Shown here one piece after another: positions 40,851 through 53,833 of a stretch of DNA of 64,000 nucleotides. Every line of letters begins with the position of its first letter. Within the stretch, counting starts at the first letter, position 1. Position numbers and translations under genes: made by a program. Under the pieces are notes generated by a model. That model was not told the origin of the DNA, did no database searches, and was given only the letters and a program-made list of their open reading frames with translations. The stretch is from Panorpa germanica. Its lineage: Eukaryota > Arthropoda > Insecta > Mecoptera > Panorpidae. The stretch is taken from assembly GCA_963678705.1 (NCBI GenBank), contig OY783221.1, positions 2,914,001 to 2,978,000 on the forward strand, read 5' to 3'.

Positions 40851-42061
40851 TAGAATAGATATAAAATATTACAGAGTGTTACCCTTGAATGAATGTAAGG
40901 TAACATTTAGTTTGATCTAATTTTTATGTGTAATACTAAAGAAGCTATACTTGATATTTAAATAGGGTAATCGCCCCGTTGCAAAGTTGCGTGTGAGCTT
41001 TTATTTTTCATATAATATTTTAAGTACGATTCTTAAACCAAACTCTATATTTTTAATGCGTAGCTTTCTTTTATTTAGTAAATTATATGTCAAATTAAAT
41101 CATTAATTAGACAAGACTGTATAAGATATGCTGAAGCCTGGACGCAATAAAAACTGAAACTGCTGTTAAATGAAATAGCCTATCCATATTGCGCTGTACG
41201 AACTAACAACGTACGCAATGTCAAAAAACTTTTCATTGATAGAGACACATGAAAATAAATGTTTATTTCCATTAAAATTGAATATTATATAGAAACATAT
41301 GAATAAAGCTCCGCCCACTAATTGAATTGTGATCATATGTGTGATTGTTTTCCAAGTGAACAAGTTACTGAACAATTGAATGTTTAAAACAAATGGCCAG
41401 CAAGTAAGTCTGTACCGCAGTCACAGTCGGAGTCACAGAGTTGGCGAACTGTTGTTGGCAGCGATATAGTTATCGTAAAGGTCTTCGTGGACCGAATCGG
41501 TGACAGAATGCATCTTGATAAGAATAAAGTTGTAAAAGGTAGAGTCGCGCAATTACATTTCAGAATACGTATTGTAAATCGATGTTTTTGAAAATCTAGT
41601 ATGTGACTGTGATGTTCTACTACTCTCTACTTCTAGTAGAGTAGCGTTGTGACACTCGGAGCGTACAATCAATGACTGAGCTTTCTGTCAGATCAAAACG
41701 GAGCTTTCTAAAACGTATCGTCCAGAAACAACAAGAAATCATCACTCCAGCGCTTTCTATCAACCGAACTTAGAACTACCCTCTTAAAAAGCACCCTTCT
41801 CTTACCCTTAATAGAAATAATACACATCGGCCGGCGCACGCATCACTTGAATGTATCCCCCACCACATAATTCACATCACACAATTCACCTGGTTATGAT
41901 CAGAAATATGCCCCGCCCAATATCCATAAAGAAGGCGGGCGTTATGAGTGAAACACAACGGTCCAGACTGGATTCTGGTTTGATTAATGAATAAATAGGC
42001 TCCTCCTACCTGTCATAACTCGCTATGCGGTTTGTCATAGAATAAAGAAGTGCTTTTATAT

Positions 42062-42073
42062 TGCGCATGCGCA
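42062..42073. promoter_or_regulatory. NRF-1/Erect-wing-type palindrome
   Basis: TGCGCATGCGCA is a perfect 12-bp palindrome containing the NRF-1 consensus GCGCATGCGC. The NRF-1 family (Ewg in Drosophila) binds such sites in core promoters. It lies about 240 bp upstream of the initiator-like sequence and about 700 bp upstream of the spalt ATG. The site is seen; binding is inferred. Confidence 0.5.
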
Positions 42074-42204
42074 TATTTATCTATGTGTTTGTATTGTTTG
42101 ATATAGTGTGTGTATACATTTGTATACCATACCTTGCAGCTTGCACTTGCAGTGGTTGTTTTAGAGCGAGATAGAGTCATGTATTGTCGGGATTAAGCTC
42201 TGTG

Positions 42205-42213
42205 GAGAGAGAG
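42205..42213. promoter_or_regulatory. GAGA element
   Basis: GAGAGAGAG lies about 90 bp upstream of the initiator-like TCAGTC. GAGA factor (Trl) sites are common near paused developmental promoters in insects. The motif is short, so the call relies on position. Confidence 0.35.
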
Positions 42214-42300
42214 TCGGTTAGATAGAGTAGGAGCGAACGTTGGTGGCAAAGCAGACGCGAGCAGTCGCTGCACGGCCGCGGAACGCGTAACATCGTGCTT

Positions 42301-42306
42301 TCAGTC
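42301..42306 (+). promoter_or_regulatory. initiator-like TCAGTC
   Basis: TCAGTC matches the arthropod initiator consensus TCAKTY and sits at the 3' edge of the G+C-rich stretch, where composition switches to the AT-rich leader. It is the best candidate transcription start I can see, but the motif is short and unproven. Confidence 0.3.
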
Positions 42307-42401
42307 GGGATAGAGACAAAAAAAGTGTCATAGACTACAATAGAACGACGAATAGACGTTTGTCAACAATAGACGAAACAGTGAGCTCCCACGCAATAAT
42401 A

Positions 42402-42503
42402 ATGAAAAGTGCAGTGAATTATTTTATAAACCTTAAAGAAAGAAGGTACATGTGTAATATAGACATTATCATACAATTAAAAAACAGTGATTATTATAAT
42501 TAA
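42402..42503 (+). other. upstream ORF in spalt leader (33 codons)
   Basis: If transcription starts near 42303, the leader holds this upstream ORF, beginning MKSAVNYFINLKERRYMCNI and ending at TAA 42501-42503, about 270 nt before the spalt ATG. A shorter uORF begins with the ATG at 42557. The product resembles nothing I know. A uORF here could lower translation of spalt, but that is inference. Confidence 0.3.
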
Positions 42504-42775
42504 AACGCGAGTCGTGAATAAAAGTGAAAAGTGTTAAAATAAGTTTATTTCAAATAATGATACAAATTAAATATTTATATAAAAAAAATTAATTTATTGA
42601 ACTAGTCATTAGAATATTAATTTTAAGTTTAACTACTCTACAAAGAGATTACAAAGACTGTAGAACTTTCAAAAGCTTCCGTGTGTGATTGAAATTATTA
42701 TATATAAATAAATAAATATATATATAAACATAAAGAAAAACAATTTTTTTTAATAGCTCTTTTTAAGTGTCAACA

Positions 42776-42851
42776 ATGATACAATTTGGAATCATTAAGT
42801 ATGGAATCAGATTTAAAGACAGAACGGCAAACAGCAGGCCGCCAAATAGAG
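42776..42851 (+). CDS. salm: spalt (salm/SALL) coding exon 1, N-terminus
   Basis: First coding exon of a Spalt-family transcription factor. The ATG at 42776 is the first Met after an in-frame TAA at 42764-42766. It encodes 25 codons plus one base (MIQFGIIKYGIRFKDRTANS, then RPPNR). The MIQFG..KYGI...KDR pattern matches the known start of Drosophila Salm, which supports both the start and the family. The exon ends at a consensus donor (GAG|GTAAGA) and leaves one base of a split codon, the phase that the exon 2 acceptor needs. The completed codon is Gly. The vertebrate SALL N-terminal repressor motif (SRRKQ) is absent from this exon; an alternative first exon could carry it, but I did not find one. 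Confidence 0.85.
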
Positions 42852-45800
42852 GTAAGATTATATTTTTAAAAGTGCTCCAACTAAACGATTATACTCTTCG
42901 CTATATGAGTGTTAAAACATATAAAAATAAATATATATTTACGACAATTTATTGATACGTCAAAATCTAGAAATTTTTATCTGAATTTTAAATATAGTAC
43001 GAACATGTGCTGTGCACTTTGTATATATAATACGTAAGTGTTAAATATATACAACATTTTGTTCAAATAAATACTTAATTTACTAACTAGTTGTGCCGTA
43101 AACGCGGCTCTTTATTGGACAACTTAATGCGTTCTCTACATTTCTTTATTTCAATAATTTTATAAATAAGAAATATTTTCCAATTTAAATTTTAATTAAA
43201 CAAAACGAAAAAGTGTTAATGTAATAAGAAGAAAAATAAAATAAGACACTTTTATAATATATATATACATTACGTTTCCTACAGGTCAGTTTCATTACTA
43301 TACACTCTGATATTTTAATTAGATAATTTATAAATATTTTTTTTATAATTATCGATTATTTAAAATAACATTAAGGATTTAAATACTTATCGAAATGTGA
43401 AAAATAAGTGAACTTACTGTTCGATCTAACCCGAACATATTTCCTTATAATTATTTCTTAAAAAATAGCACTTTAAAAGCATTGTAATGCTATTTTTTTC
43501 TTAATTATATTAATTATAATTGTCCTTTTGGAATTATTACTATATCGGTATACTAATGCAGCAAGTAATAAGTTTTATCTACTTGTGATAATTTGGAAGT
43601 TTTATCTTTAGCTATATTTTAATTAAACTATAAATATATTTTTAATAATATAGATTCCATATATTAGTTTAGGTGATATTATTTTAAACTTAACTTCAAC
43701 TTTAGTTCTAAGCATCTTTTAATAAGAGCGGTAATTTAAAATTTTGCACTATTTATGAACTGTCAACATACAAGTTTGTTCATACGAGTTCGTTCTTTGG
43801 ATTAGAATAAAAATATCACTAGTACTTATTAAAATGACCGCTGTTGTTGAAACACCCTATTTTATATCTTTGTAATGATGAAAAGAATATTTGAATATGC
43901 GTGATTATTTCAAAATATTTAAATATAAAATATAAATAAAAATATTCTCCTATCAGTGCAGCTAGTTGGCCCTGGTTTGATTATCAAAGATACTATTAAT
44001 TATCTCGTAATTGAATAATAGCAAAAATTCTAAAAAATAATAGAGAACTACATAGAAAATTAACAAACAATTTAACAGTGTACAATATACAATTATAAAA
44101 TGAGGAAAATTTTTATAAACATAATTTTTAAGTAGTACACATCTGGAAAATTTAAAAGTAAATGTTTATTATTGAAATTGTATAAAAATTCTAAATTTAT
44201 ATATAGAGTTCCCGGTAGAAAACTTTCTTGCAGTACAAGTTTTACACTCGCTAGCTTATCGCACGTTAATCGCAAGGTTAATTCCACTTTTCATATAGAA
44301 ATTGTCTCGCAGTGCATTTTATATTTCAACTATAAGCTGATTAAAGTGTTACGTTTTTAACTAAGGTTCGATTCATGGATTTTATCATCATTTTATCAAT
44401 TAAGTAAATACATCATTATCTGTCCTATTTAATTACGCGTAATTTCTTATATTAATATAAATAAAACTAAAAATACGCAATATTTGATGAAAGAAAAAGA
44501 AAACAATATTTTAATTTAAACAATTTTAACATAGATTACGAAAATTTACAACAAAAAGTGACATGTTATTTTAATTTTTATAAAAAAATCCACAGGAGAT
44601 TTCAGGAATAGTACGTCTTGTTTATTTAAAATCTCTTTATATAGTTCTCCATCTATCTCGTACGCCCCGAACTGAAGCACATTGAAATAGAAGATTTGAT
44701 ATAAACCAAATACAAGAAATTTTAAATATACAAAATTATATATTTTATATAAAATAATGTTCTTGTTTTATATATTCTTTTTTTTTGTATCTAATTTTAA
44801 TAGAATGTAAATTCCTACTTTTAGTTTTTACAAGTAAATACCTCAGGTTTAATTATATCGGATTTTTATTATTTTATTCGATATAGAACGACTGGTAAGA
44901 AACACAAGAAATTATAAAATTATTTAAGAAAAAAAATGGATAAATTTTATTACTGATTTACAAATGGAAATAATAAAACTATGATTCATAAAAATAATCA
45001 TTTTGTTTGGAATTTTATTTACGCAATTTTGGACAACTTTTTTTAAATTTTTCAATTACTTTTTGTATCTCTTTCTTGAGCTAAGTGAAAAGCTACAGTC
45101 TCTATTACACGTTACCATAGAAATGCAGAGCATAGTTACGTCTTTTTCTGCTTCTTGAAGAATGAATCTACTCTTTATGCGTAATAGTATACTCATCAAA
45201 CTTCTTAAGTAATATACAATCGTAAGTCATAATCCTTTTTAAATATTACTAGATTTAGCTTAAGGTAAATTTAATGTAATGTTACTTTCATGATATAGTA
45301 TTTTGTTCGTATTTTATATCCATACTGCCAAACCGTTCACATTGGTGAAACACGGAGTGACGTAACATTGGTAGCCTTTTATTTTGTGTTTCTTTAAACC
45401 GCTCTTTTAAGTAAAGTTTAGTAAAGAATACAAATCCAATACAAGATCTAATACCCATAACAGTTTGTTAAAAACGTTTCTACATGTTTAATAAATAATC
45501 AGAAGCAAAATGTTGCCATTACTTCAGAAACATTCAAGCCCCATTGTCACCAACTAATTAGTTTAGAGATTAAATGTATTTAATACATTTGAGATTAAAA
45601 CTTAAAATTAAAGTTAATACATAATAAGTAAGAGTAGCCCTTGACTATTTAAGTAAATAATCTATATGTAAATTATAAAACTAATTTCGAAAATAAAAGA
45701 GTTACTTTTTCTAATTGTAAAAGATTAAAGATACTTTTCTCTATGTTTTCATATTTAAAATTTAATCCTTATTAAAACTTGTGGTTAATTTTAAACTATT

Positions 45801-48800
45801 ATATTACTTAATCCTCATCAGAAGATTATCACAAAGCAGCAAGAGATAATCCGTATGTTAAAACTCTTAGAGAAGCGAGAGCTTAAAGCTCCGCTTGTTT
45901 ATATAAACTAGGGTACAACAATATTATTGTAACAATAACAAAAATATTGAATATTCTTTCGTTTACGTGTAAAATACTTATATATGAATATGATACAACG
46001 TCGTATTATACTTAGCGATTGTCGTATTATACTCTCGCAAGCAAACGATGCCGCCGTCGAACCGACAACATTCTTAAAGACTATTTTACTGAAGTATATC
46101 TTCGTATCTCCTCTCCGCTCTCGCATTGAGTTGGGATTATGTGATATTCAGACCGTATTTGTATACAAGGGATTATTAAAGGATTAGATTATGAATTCCT
46201 TAGTGTTAAGTTTAGATTTTCTTATAAAATGTTTCGGTTTAGAAATATACTGTTGACAATTTTTTGTACTGTATGTATTGTGTTTTTATAATTGATATCG
46301 AGCACTTTGTATAATATTATTTTTTAAACGCAGAGCCGTATTAGGATATTAGAGCCTCTTTCACTACGAGTTACTTTCGATGTGCGTAGGACCGTTTTTT
46401 AAATTTGTAGTTAAACTTCAGTTATGCCATAACTTTATATTAATATTTATCAAAGATCAACCACAGTTAAACTTGGTTAACAAGCTACAGTTGTGTTCCA
46501 CTATCAAAAATAAAAACTAAGAAACAAAGGGTTTTTAACAACCCTCAATTAACAGAGAATTACAAAAATAGCCCTGGACAGCAGTTTACGCATTTTATTT
46601 AATAAATAAAACATGGAAGAAAAGCGATGCGCTACGTGTTACATTTATTTGCATTTATACGTATCAGAATTTTGGAGGTACCCTGTTTCAAAAATTATGT
46701 AAATGAATTTAAGATATCGAAAAATGGTATGCATTTGCAATGCATCTCTTCTTATAGTTATACAGGGTGCATAACAATTTACATATTGCATATAAATGAC
46801 GGTGCTTAATATTAAACGATTTCGCTCTTTCCTCGAAGAGCTTTCTGTGAAATTGAAAGCTCCTTTTAACTTCAAACATAAAAGTTTTGATGCTGAAAGC
46901 ACTTGTGTACCCACTATGGTCCTTGGAGAGCAGTAAAATAATACCTTAGCTGACAACTATTACTTATGTTACGTATTGTTAATATAGTCTATACATTTAT
47001 ACGTAAATATTACATAACTGGGTAGAAAAAATTAATATATCATCGAAAATACATATATTTTCCTAATTTAATTTGTTTTACGTCTTATTTCCCTTGCTGG
47101 GTCCTATCACCGACGATCTCCTACTAAGTTAACAGTTTTTGATCGTTGTTTATAAGTTAGAGTTAAATATATATTTACAAAACAAAATAAATGTAATAGG
47201 TTTCTCATCTGTGGTTTCAATTCACTTAATATATTTATAAATACCGTGTTGAAATCTATTAAATATATGATAAATACAAGTATTTGCTGATTTATATCAT
47301 TACATAAATTATCTCCGCAATTGAAAAGTATGTTTATTAAATACTATATTTTATACTTAAATAAATCGAGTCATAAATTAACAAATCATATCCAGATGCA
47401 CGACGCTTCTACCATCTATCGGTGATTTTTTTAAATCATTTGTATACGTGGATGAACGTACGTATATACAATCGTAATTAAATCATATGCTTTGTAGAAA
47501 GTACGAGTAATTCCAATAAGAAAATATAATTATAAAAGAACATTGGAATGTTTTCAATTTACTGCGTGTGACAGTGCCATCTATCACTCAAATCCTTTAA
47601 TATTTTTTCAAACTTATACAAACTAATATATTTCGAAAAGAATTAATAAAAATTGTTAACGTATATATTTTTGAAAATATTAAATACTTTTTTATTATTT
47701 ATAAAATTATTATTTTTCAATCACAATCAATCCTTTTTTTAAATTTTGATTTACAATCGTGTGAGTACAATTTTAATTTAAATATACTATTTGTTATTTT
47801 ATTATAAGATTTTCAATATCTTTTTCACTTTAGTAACATATTTATTTTATAGTTTGAAACTTTTTTATTAGTGGAGTTATTAGAAACTTTAGTTTAATTA
47901 ATAATTCCTGTAATTTATTTTCATAGTAGCCAATTTTTTCATCTTTCATTGGTTCTATGTTAGACGGCAGTGTAGTCAACATATACGAAAACTCTTGTCA
48001 ACATAGCAGTCCGACGTTAATTTTATAAGAGTATTATTTCAAAAATATTTCCAGTGATGAATCTTAATAGACTTAGCAAAGTTTTGAACCAGCTCGGATA
48101 ATTTTAAATTTTTTTGAGATAATATAATCTGTTGTATAACGTAGATGGCAATTGATAGGAAAATTTCTTATAGTTGTACATATCAGTTTCTGATAGCCTA
48201 CTTTTATTAGCTCAATATATAGTACAGGTTTATACAAATAAAGCCATGATTTATTTCATAAACACAATTACACAATTACTTACTACACAATTACATTAAA
48301 ATATAAATAATACTTTCCCGAAATCTTCAAACCATTAATGAAAATGTACTTCTGTATCATCATTTTCTCAATTAGTATAAATCGATCGTATAGTTAATAA
48401 TTGTCGTGTTTTTTAACAATCTATTTTGGACTAGAGCCTCTGTTAAATATCAGCATCATGTTAACTTATTTGAATTCAGATTTTGACAGAAAGTTCACGT
48501 TTTCTTACGGTTAATGTCTTTGCATCTGATTGTATATAGACTTAGTATAATTCATAGATATGTTATAAAGTGAATTGCGGAATACATCGCTTCTGTAGTA
48601 TATTTAAATGTTTAGAATTAATATTTGAATAAACACACAAACTGGGGCCGGGGCTTAAAATAGATACTGCGGATAGGTTAAATACCTGATAATTTAATAA
48701 CAAATAAAATGACGTTTATAAACGTTTGTGGTTCAATGTAAATTGTTTTAACTGAAATGAATTATTAAATTAGTTGTGAAAAGTATTAATGAATGGTTTT

Positions 48801-48809
48801 CTTTTTCAG
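42852..48809 (+). other. spalt intron 1
   Basis: Intron of 5958 bp between exon 1 (donor GTAAGA) and exon 2 (acceptor TTTTTCAG), phase 1. It is AT-rich, with no coding frame I recognise. It carries short dispersed-repeat pieces: a half-element end near 43832-43851 related to the terminal repeat of the foldback element in intron 2, and a copy of the TCATATAGAAATTG repeat near 44215-44330. A slightly more G+C-rich patch lies at about 46005-46135. Large first introns of spalt genes commonly carry enhancers, but nothing here proves one. Confidence 0.85.
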
Positions 48810-51800
48810 GTGACAGCATTGGTTCGGGATCGGAGGAAGATGGCCTGGCCGCACCAGTGGAACAGCAACCCATGTACTGTGATCGATGTCAGGAACAGTT
48901 CCTGGATCGTACGGAACTCCTGGCACACGTTGCACAATGCACAGAGATCAAAGAGGATGAGGATGACGATGAAACCCCATCAGACACGGAAGACATTGTG
49001 GATGAAGAGAACCAGGGTAAAACCCTAGAGCAAGCTAGAAGGCACTGTCAAGATGTGTCCAATAACAATAGTTTAGAAGAAAGGGATGGGGATGAAGACG
49101 GTGAAGCGGAGGAAGGGGCAGAAGGAGGAGATGACAATGTAGAAGGAGAGGTGCCAGCAGTATTGCCTTTCCCTGCAGCAAGTCATGTCACTCTTGAAGC
49201 ACTTCAAAATACTAAAGTGGCAGTTGCACAATTTGCAGCAACTGCAATGGCCAATAACGCGGATAACGAGGCCGCGCTACAAGAGTTAGCAGTATTACAG
49301 TCAACGCTATTCACATTGCAACACCAACAGGTGTTTCAATTACAACTAATACAACAGTTACAAAGTCAGTTATCAATAAATCGACCAAAGGAAGACCAGG
49401 ACGAGGAAGAAGGTATAGAGACACCTCCAAATGAAGAGTGTTCGCAACCACCATCGGCGCCACCAAGTCCGGTGATGATGAGAGAAAGATCTCGATCACG
49501 ATCGCGATCGCCTTCTAGAAGTCCTTCGCCTGTGCCTTCACCTCCACCTCTAAAGCTCGAGGCCCCTCCACACACACAATTACCGCCCGTCACACAAAGC
49601 ATCCCCATTCCAGCGACAGGTTCTCAGCCACTACAAATCCCGCGACCACCGTCTCCAATAATGTCGGCCAGCCACCCTCCCATGTGCTCTATTTCATCGT
49701 CACTAGCGTCTACCATTATCACAAACAATGATCCACAACTGCCACTGGATGATCAACCCAACACGCTGGAGATGCTCCAGAGACGGGCGCAAGAAGTATT
49801 GGACAGTGCATCGCAAGGTCTTCTCGCGGGTAATTTGGCTGACGAACTAGCTTTCCGTAAATCCGGCAAGATGTCACCGTTCGACGGAAAGAGCGGTGGA
49901 CGTAATGAACCATTCTTCAAACACCGGTGTCGATACTGCGGCAAAGTGTTCGGCAGTGACTCCGCCCTCCAGATACACATCCGGTCGCACACAGGTGAGC
50001 GACCCTTTAAGTGCAACGTGTGCGGATCCCGTTTTACAACTAAGGGCAACCTGAAAGTGCATTTCCAGAGACATACCGCAAAATTCCCGCACGTTAAAAT
50101 GAATCCTAACCCCATTCCCGAACATTTAGATAAATATCATCCACCTCTTTTAGCACAAATGTCTCCTGGTCCAATGCCCGGCATGTCTCCACATGGTCCA
50201 GTACCATTCCCACCTTCAGGGGCACCTTATCCTCCAACTGGTATTCCTTTGTATCGGCCTCCGCTTGACCTGTTGAGGCCCCCACTGGAACATAAACTAC
50301 CTGTGATGCCACCACATCCAATGTTCGTCCCACAAATGGAACCAATGGAGCAAGAAGGACCAGCAGATCTCAGTAAACCAGCACCGCCATCACCTCCCCC
50401 GCCACCACCACCACCACCATCGCACGATGAAGGAAAATTTAAATCAGAACCACAAGAAGAGGAGCCCCCGCAAAGATTTGAAGAAGAAAGAGTAACACCA
50501 AAAAGAGAACCTGAGCCCGATCGAGATTCACCGTCTCCAGATGAAGTTGAACAAGAACCGGAACGATTTCCAGCACCATCACCATACATGGAAGACGAAT
50601 GTTCGATGGAAAGTAAATATAGTAATGAAGAAATGACAAATAAAGAACAAGATCAACCTGAAAATTTATCTAGTAAGACTTCACCACCCCTTGCATTAAT
50701 ACCAAGATTTCCTCCATCATTCCCATTTCCTCCAGCATCGTCACCTCCAAGTAGCACGTCCTCAGGAAGTGCTTCATTATTCCAAAACCATGGGGCGGGA
50801 TTGTCTGGTCATTCCGATATGGATCCTACTAAAGATCCTATCATTTATTCAAATTTACTACCACGACCAGGTAGCAACGATAATTCCTGGGAAAGTCTGA
50901 TAGAAGTAACGAAAACCTCGGAAACTCATAAATTGCAACAACTAGTCGACAACATAGAACACAAACTCACAGATCCCAATCAATGCGTCATTTGTCATCG
51001 GGTTCTCTCGTGTAAAAGCGCGTTGCAAATGCACTACAGGACACACACGGGCGAACGTCCATTTCGCTGTCGAATATGTGGCCGTGCTTTCACAACAAAA
51101 GGAAATTTAAAAACACACATGGGCGTGCATCGAATGAAACCCCCAATGAGAGCCCTTCATCAATGTCCTGTTTGTCACAAAAAGTTTTCTAACGCCCTCG
51201 TGCTTCAACAACATATCCGGCTTCATACGGGCGAGCCGACAGATCTCACCCCAGAACAAATACAAGCCGCAGAAGTACGAGACTTCCCATCGCCAGGTCC
51301 TGGCGGCTATCCTATGGGTTTCATGGGTCCTGGATTCCCGCTACCACCAGGGTTTCCCATGGGATTCAAACACGATCTTGACATGAAAGATATGGAAGGA
51401 ATGGAAGATTTTATGGAAGATGATGAGGATTTTGATGATGAAGAGAGTACATCCGATAATACAATGATGCCAAACTTTTCAACGTCGTTAGCTGCTCTAG
51501 AAAATCAGGTTCGAACGATGACTACTATGGCGTCGCAATTATCAGCCTCGGGGCTTAGTCAATCAGCGGAAGACCTTTCTAGAGTGTCTTGCACTCCAAC
51601 AGCAAGTAATGGCGATAAATCACCAATGGGTTCCGAAGCTGCAGCCGTTATGAGTCCGAGCAATTCCGAAGTACGAACAACTCCACCTCAAATCAACATC
51701 CCGAGACCGCCTTCATCGATACGTGCTCATTCTCCAACACCTTCTGACGGCTCACAGGGAGCTCTTGATCTCACACCACGGGGGGCTCCTCAACCTAGTC

Positions 51801-51968
51801 CTCCGGTGGGCCCTCAACCTCCTGGAGTGTTTTCAAACTTTGCATTGCTACCTCCTGGACCACCTGTACCTGGATCACCTCTCATGACTTCTGCATTGTC
51901 TTCGCTAACGTCTTCAGTGCTGACGTCAACAGCGTTCAGCCCGCTGGGACTCGCGGTGGGGCCCACAG
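48810..51968 (+). CDS. salm: spalt (salm/SALL) exon 2: C2HC finger, Q-rich region, finger pair and finger triplet
   Basis: Main exon of a nuclear zinc-finger transcription factor that, in insects, patterns wing, trachea, photoreceptors and sensory organs, mainly as a repressor. Residues are numbered on the spliced product. C2HC finger: C49, C52, H65, C69. Acidic stretch about 73-138. Gln-rich oligomerisation segment about 160-214. RS-rich patch 251-271. C2H2 pair: C399/C402/H415/H419 and C427/C430/H443/H447, joined by a TGERPFKC linker. Triplet: C751-H771, C779-H799 and C811-H831, followed by the conserved [18 protein letters not shown] segment. Proline-rich linkers lie between, and ALDLTPR is near the end. 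The acceptor is CTTTTTCAG|GT. The donor is ACAG|GTAGGC, so the open frame running on to 51997 (RRLYIPSL, then stop) is intron read-through or a truncating alternative end. The exon is clearly richer in G+C than its flanks. Confidence 0.95.
50388..50421 (+). repeat. (CCN)n proline tract within spalt exon 2
   Basis: A CCT/CCC/CCG/CCA run encodes an uninterrupted stretch of Pro in the linker after the first C2H2 pair. It is the likeliest length-variable part of the coding sequence. Confidence 0.9.
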
Positions 51969-53833
51969 GTAGGCGTCTCTACATTCCATCTTTATAATCA
52001 TAAAAATCCAGTCTGCACCAACAATGAATTTATTTGATAATGATTTTATCAATCAAAATCAAAATAAACGCAGTTAAGAGGCAAGCCCTTCCTTCCGCTC
52101 TGACCCCCCCATTCTCTCTCTGAACATTTGTGTGTTTTTGTTATTTTTCTGCCTGACAGACATTCCATTTTATTGGTTATAATTAATTCTTTATTTATTT
52201 TTAATTTAATAATTGCAACTACGAACGACTGCATTTCAATTAATGTGCCGAATGACGCAACAGTCTTATTTTATTATCACAATATCGATAATAATATCAG
52301 GACTGAGTTAACCTCTACATAATTAAACAGTTTTATAAAGAAATCGCTGAATTGTAGTCAGGTACAGCTTCCAGCTGAGTTTCCTAACCTTTGTGTCGTG
52401 ACCGCTAGGGGTAATAGTTTATTACTAAAGTGTTACAAAACTTTAACTCTTATAATACCTTAAATTACATTTTTTTACCTGTATTAAAACTTTGTCCTAG
52501 CTTATATCTAGAACTATTTTCACTCTAATTTATGTCGACACCAAGAATTAAAATTTACAATTATTAATTAAAGCAAAATATGAATAAAAGTTTCAAAGAT
52601 TAAAATAAAAGAATAAGGTTTTTAACGAATTTATTCAATCAAAAAATAGCGACAACATATCATATTACCAGGAAGATTAGTCTAACATTTTAACGTAAAT
52701 TTATTTATATAAAACTTATCTCTTATTAATCACGGCGATTACTTTATTATCTATGATAATTATATTCGGTTTAAAACAAACAAAAATACACAGATTTAAA
52801 TATAACTAATGAAATATTTTTATTATTAAAAATAAATGAAAATACTATATGTAAAATTAACTTAAAATATTAATTAATATAGCTTCTCCAACACACGAGC
52901 TATCAAACACGTTGTTACTGCAAACCTTTAACAGAGAGAGAATCTTTGAAAATCACACATGTAAGCAGATTCTTTCTTTACTAATTATAATTTCACATTT
53001 ATATATAATTTTTTATTCAATAATCTAGAAAATTAAACTTAAAATTATAAGTTATTTTTTTTTTTAAATTTAATTGGACATCTTAGACAGCTTTATCAAT
53101 ATTAAAGGAAACTGCGTAATAAATTTTTTACAATTTAAAATTAATTTGAAAATCGTTTCTTAAGGTCAAAAAGCGCCATTAAACCAATATATTAATAAAT
53201 TTACTTAGATAGAATATGGAGTATTTAAGTCTCCGAATAATTTACACTAGATACAAAGGAATTTGATATTTTACAAAGAGAAATTATAGAAGTTTATTTA
53301 TATTTGAGCGGTGCAGCTCTAAACAAAAATTCTATAAACTTATTATTACTATAATTAGAACATCAACATTAGAATTATAGGGCCACTAAATTCAAATTTG
53401 CGCAGTGCCCCATTATAGTATTGTCTTTTTACTTTAATAAAATATTCAAATATTAAAATTAATTATTAGGTAGTATATAAAACACGAGCATATAAAATAC
53501 TACGTCTAACGATATTTTTATAAAAGTTATAACAAAATTGAAAAACATTTTCTCTTTATACGTTTATATATAGAAACTGTAATACTAAAATATCAAATTT
53601 ATCTGCCATCTATAGACGAGCGTTCGAAACGAACCATAAAAAGGATCCGATGTTATAAATATTGGACGATCATCTCACTTCAAATGGTCAATTTAAATTT
53701 TAAATGAACATTATGTACAGTGAATTTTAAATGCATGTACCACGTCAAAAATCAAATACTTTCTAGTAATTGAAGTTCTGTATTGCTGACTACATGTTTC
53801 TTATATTATTTTAAAATTTCCGACATGATAAAC

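Larger units (their letters stand above)
41380..42775 (+). promoter_or_regulatory. putative spalt promoter and 5' UTR island
   Basis: Over about 1.4 kb the sequence is visibly richer in G+C than the surrounding desert and lacks the dispersed repeats that fill the flanks. It holds a perfect 12-bp NRF-1/Ewg-like palindrome, a GAGA tract, and a G+C-rich stretch (about 42240-42300) just before an initiator-like TCAGTC. No TATA box sits 25-35 bp upstream of that initiator. The AT-rich leader from about 42320 to the ATG would be a 5' UTR of roughly 470 nt. A second G+C-richer patch at about 41400-41560 could be an enhancer or alternative first exon. The transcription start is inferred, not seen. 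Confidence 0.55.

Noticed and set aside
46645-46956. 103-codon minus-strand open frame in intron 1
   Set aside because: Lies in spalt intron 1, antisense, low-complexity, no recognisable domain.
49311-50639. Several open frames overlapping spalt exon 2 on both strands
   Set aside because: Shadow frames of the G+C-richer, repetitive coding sequence (CCN and GAA runs).
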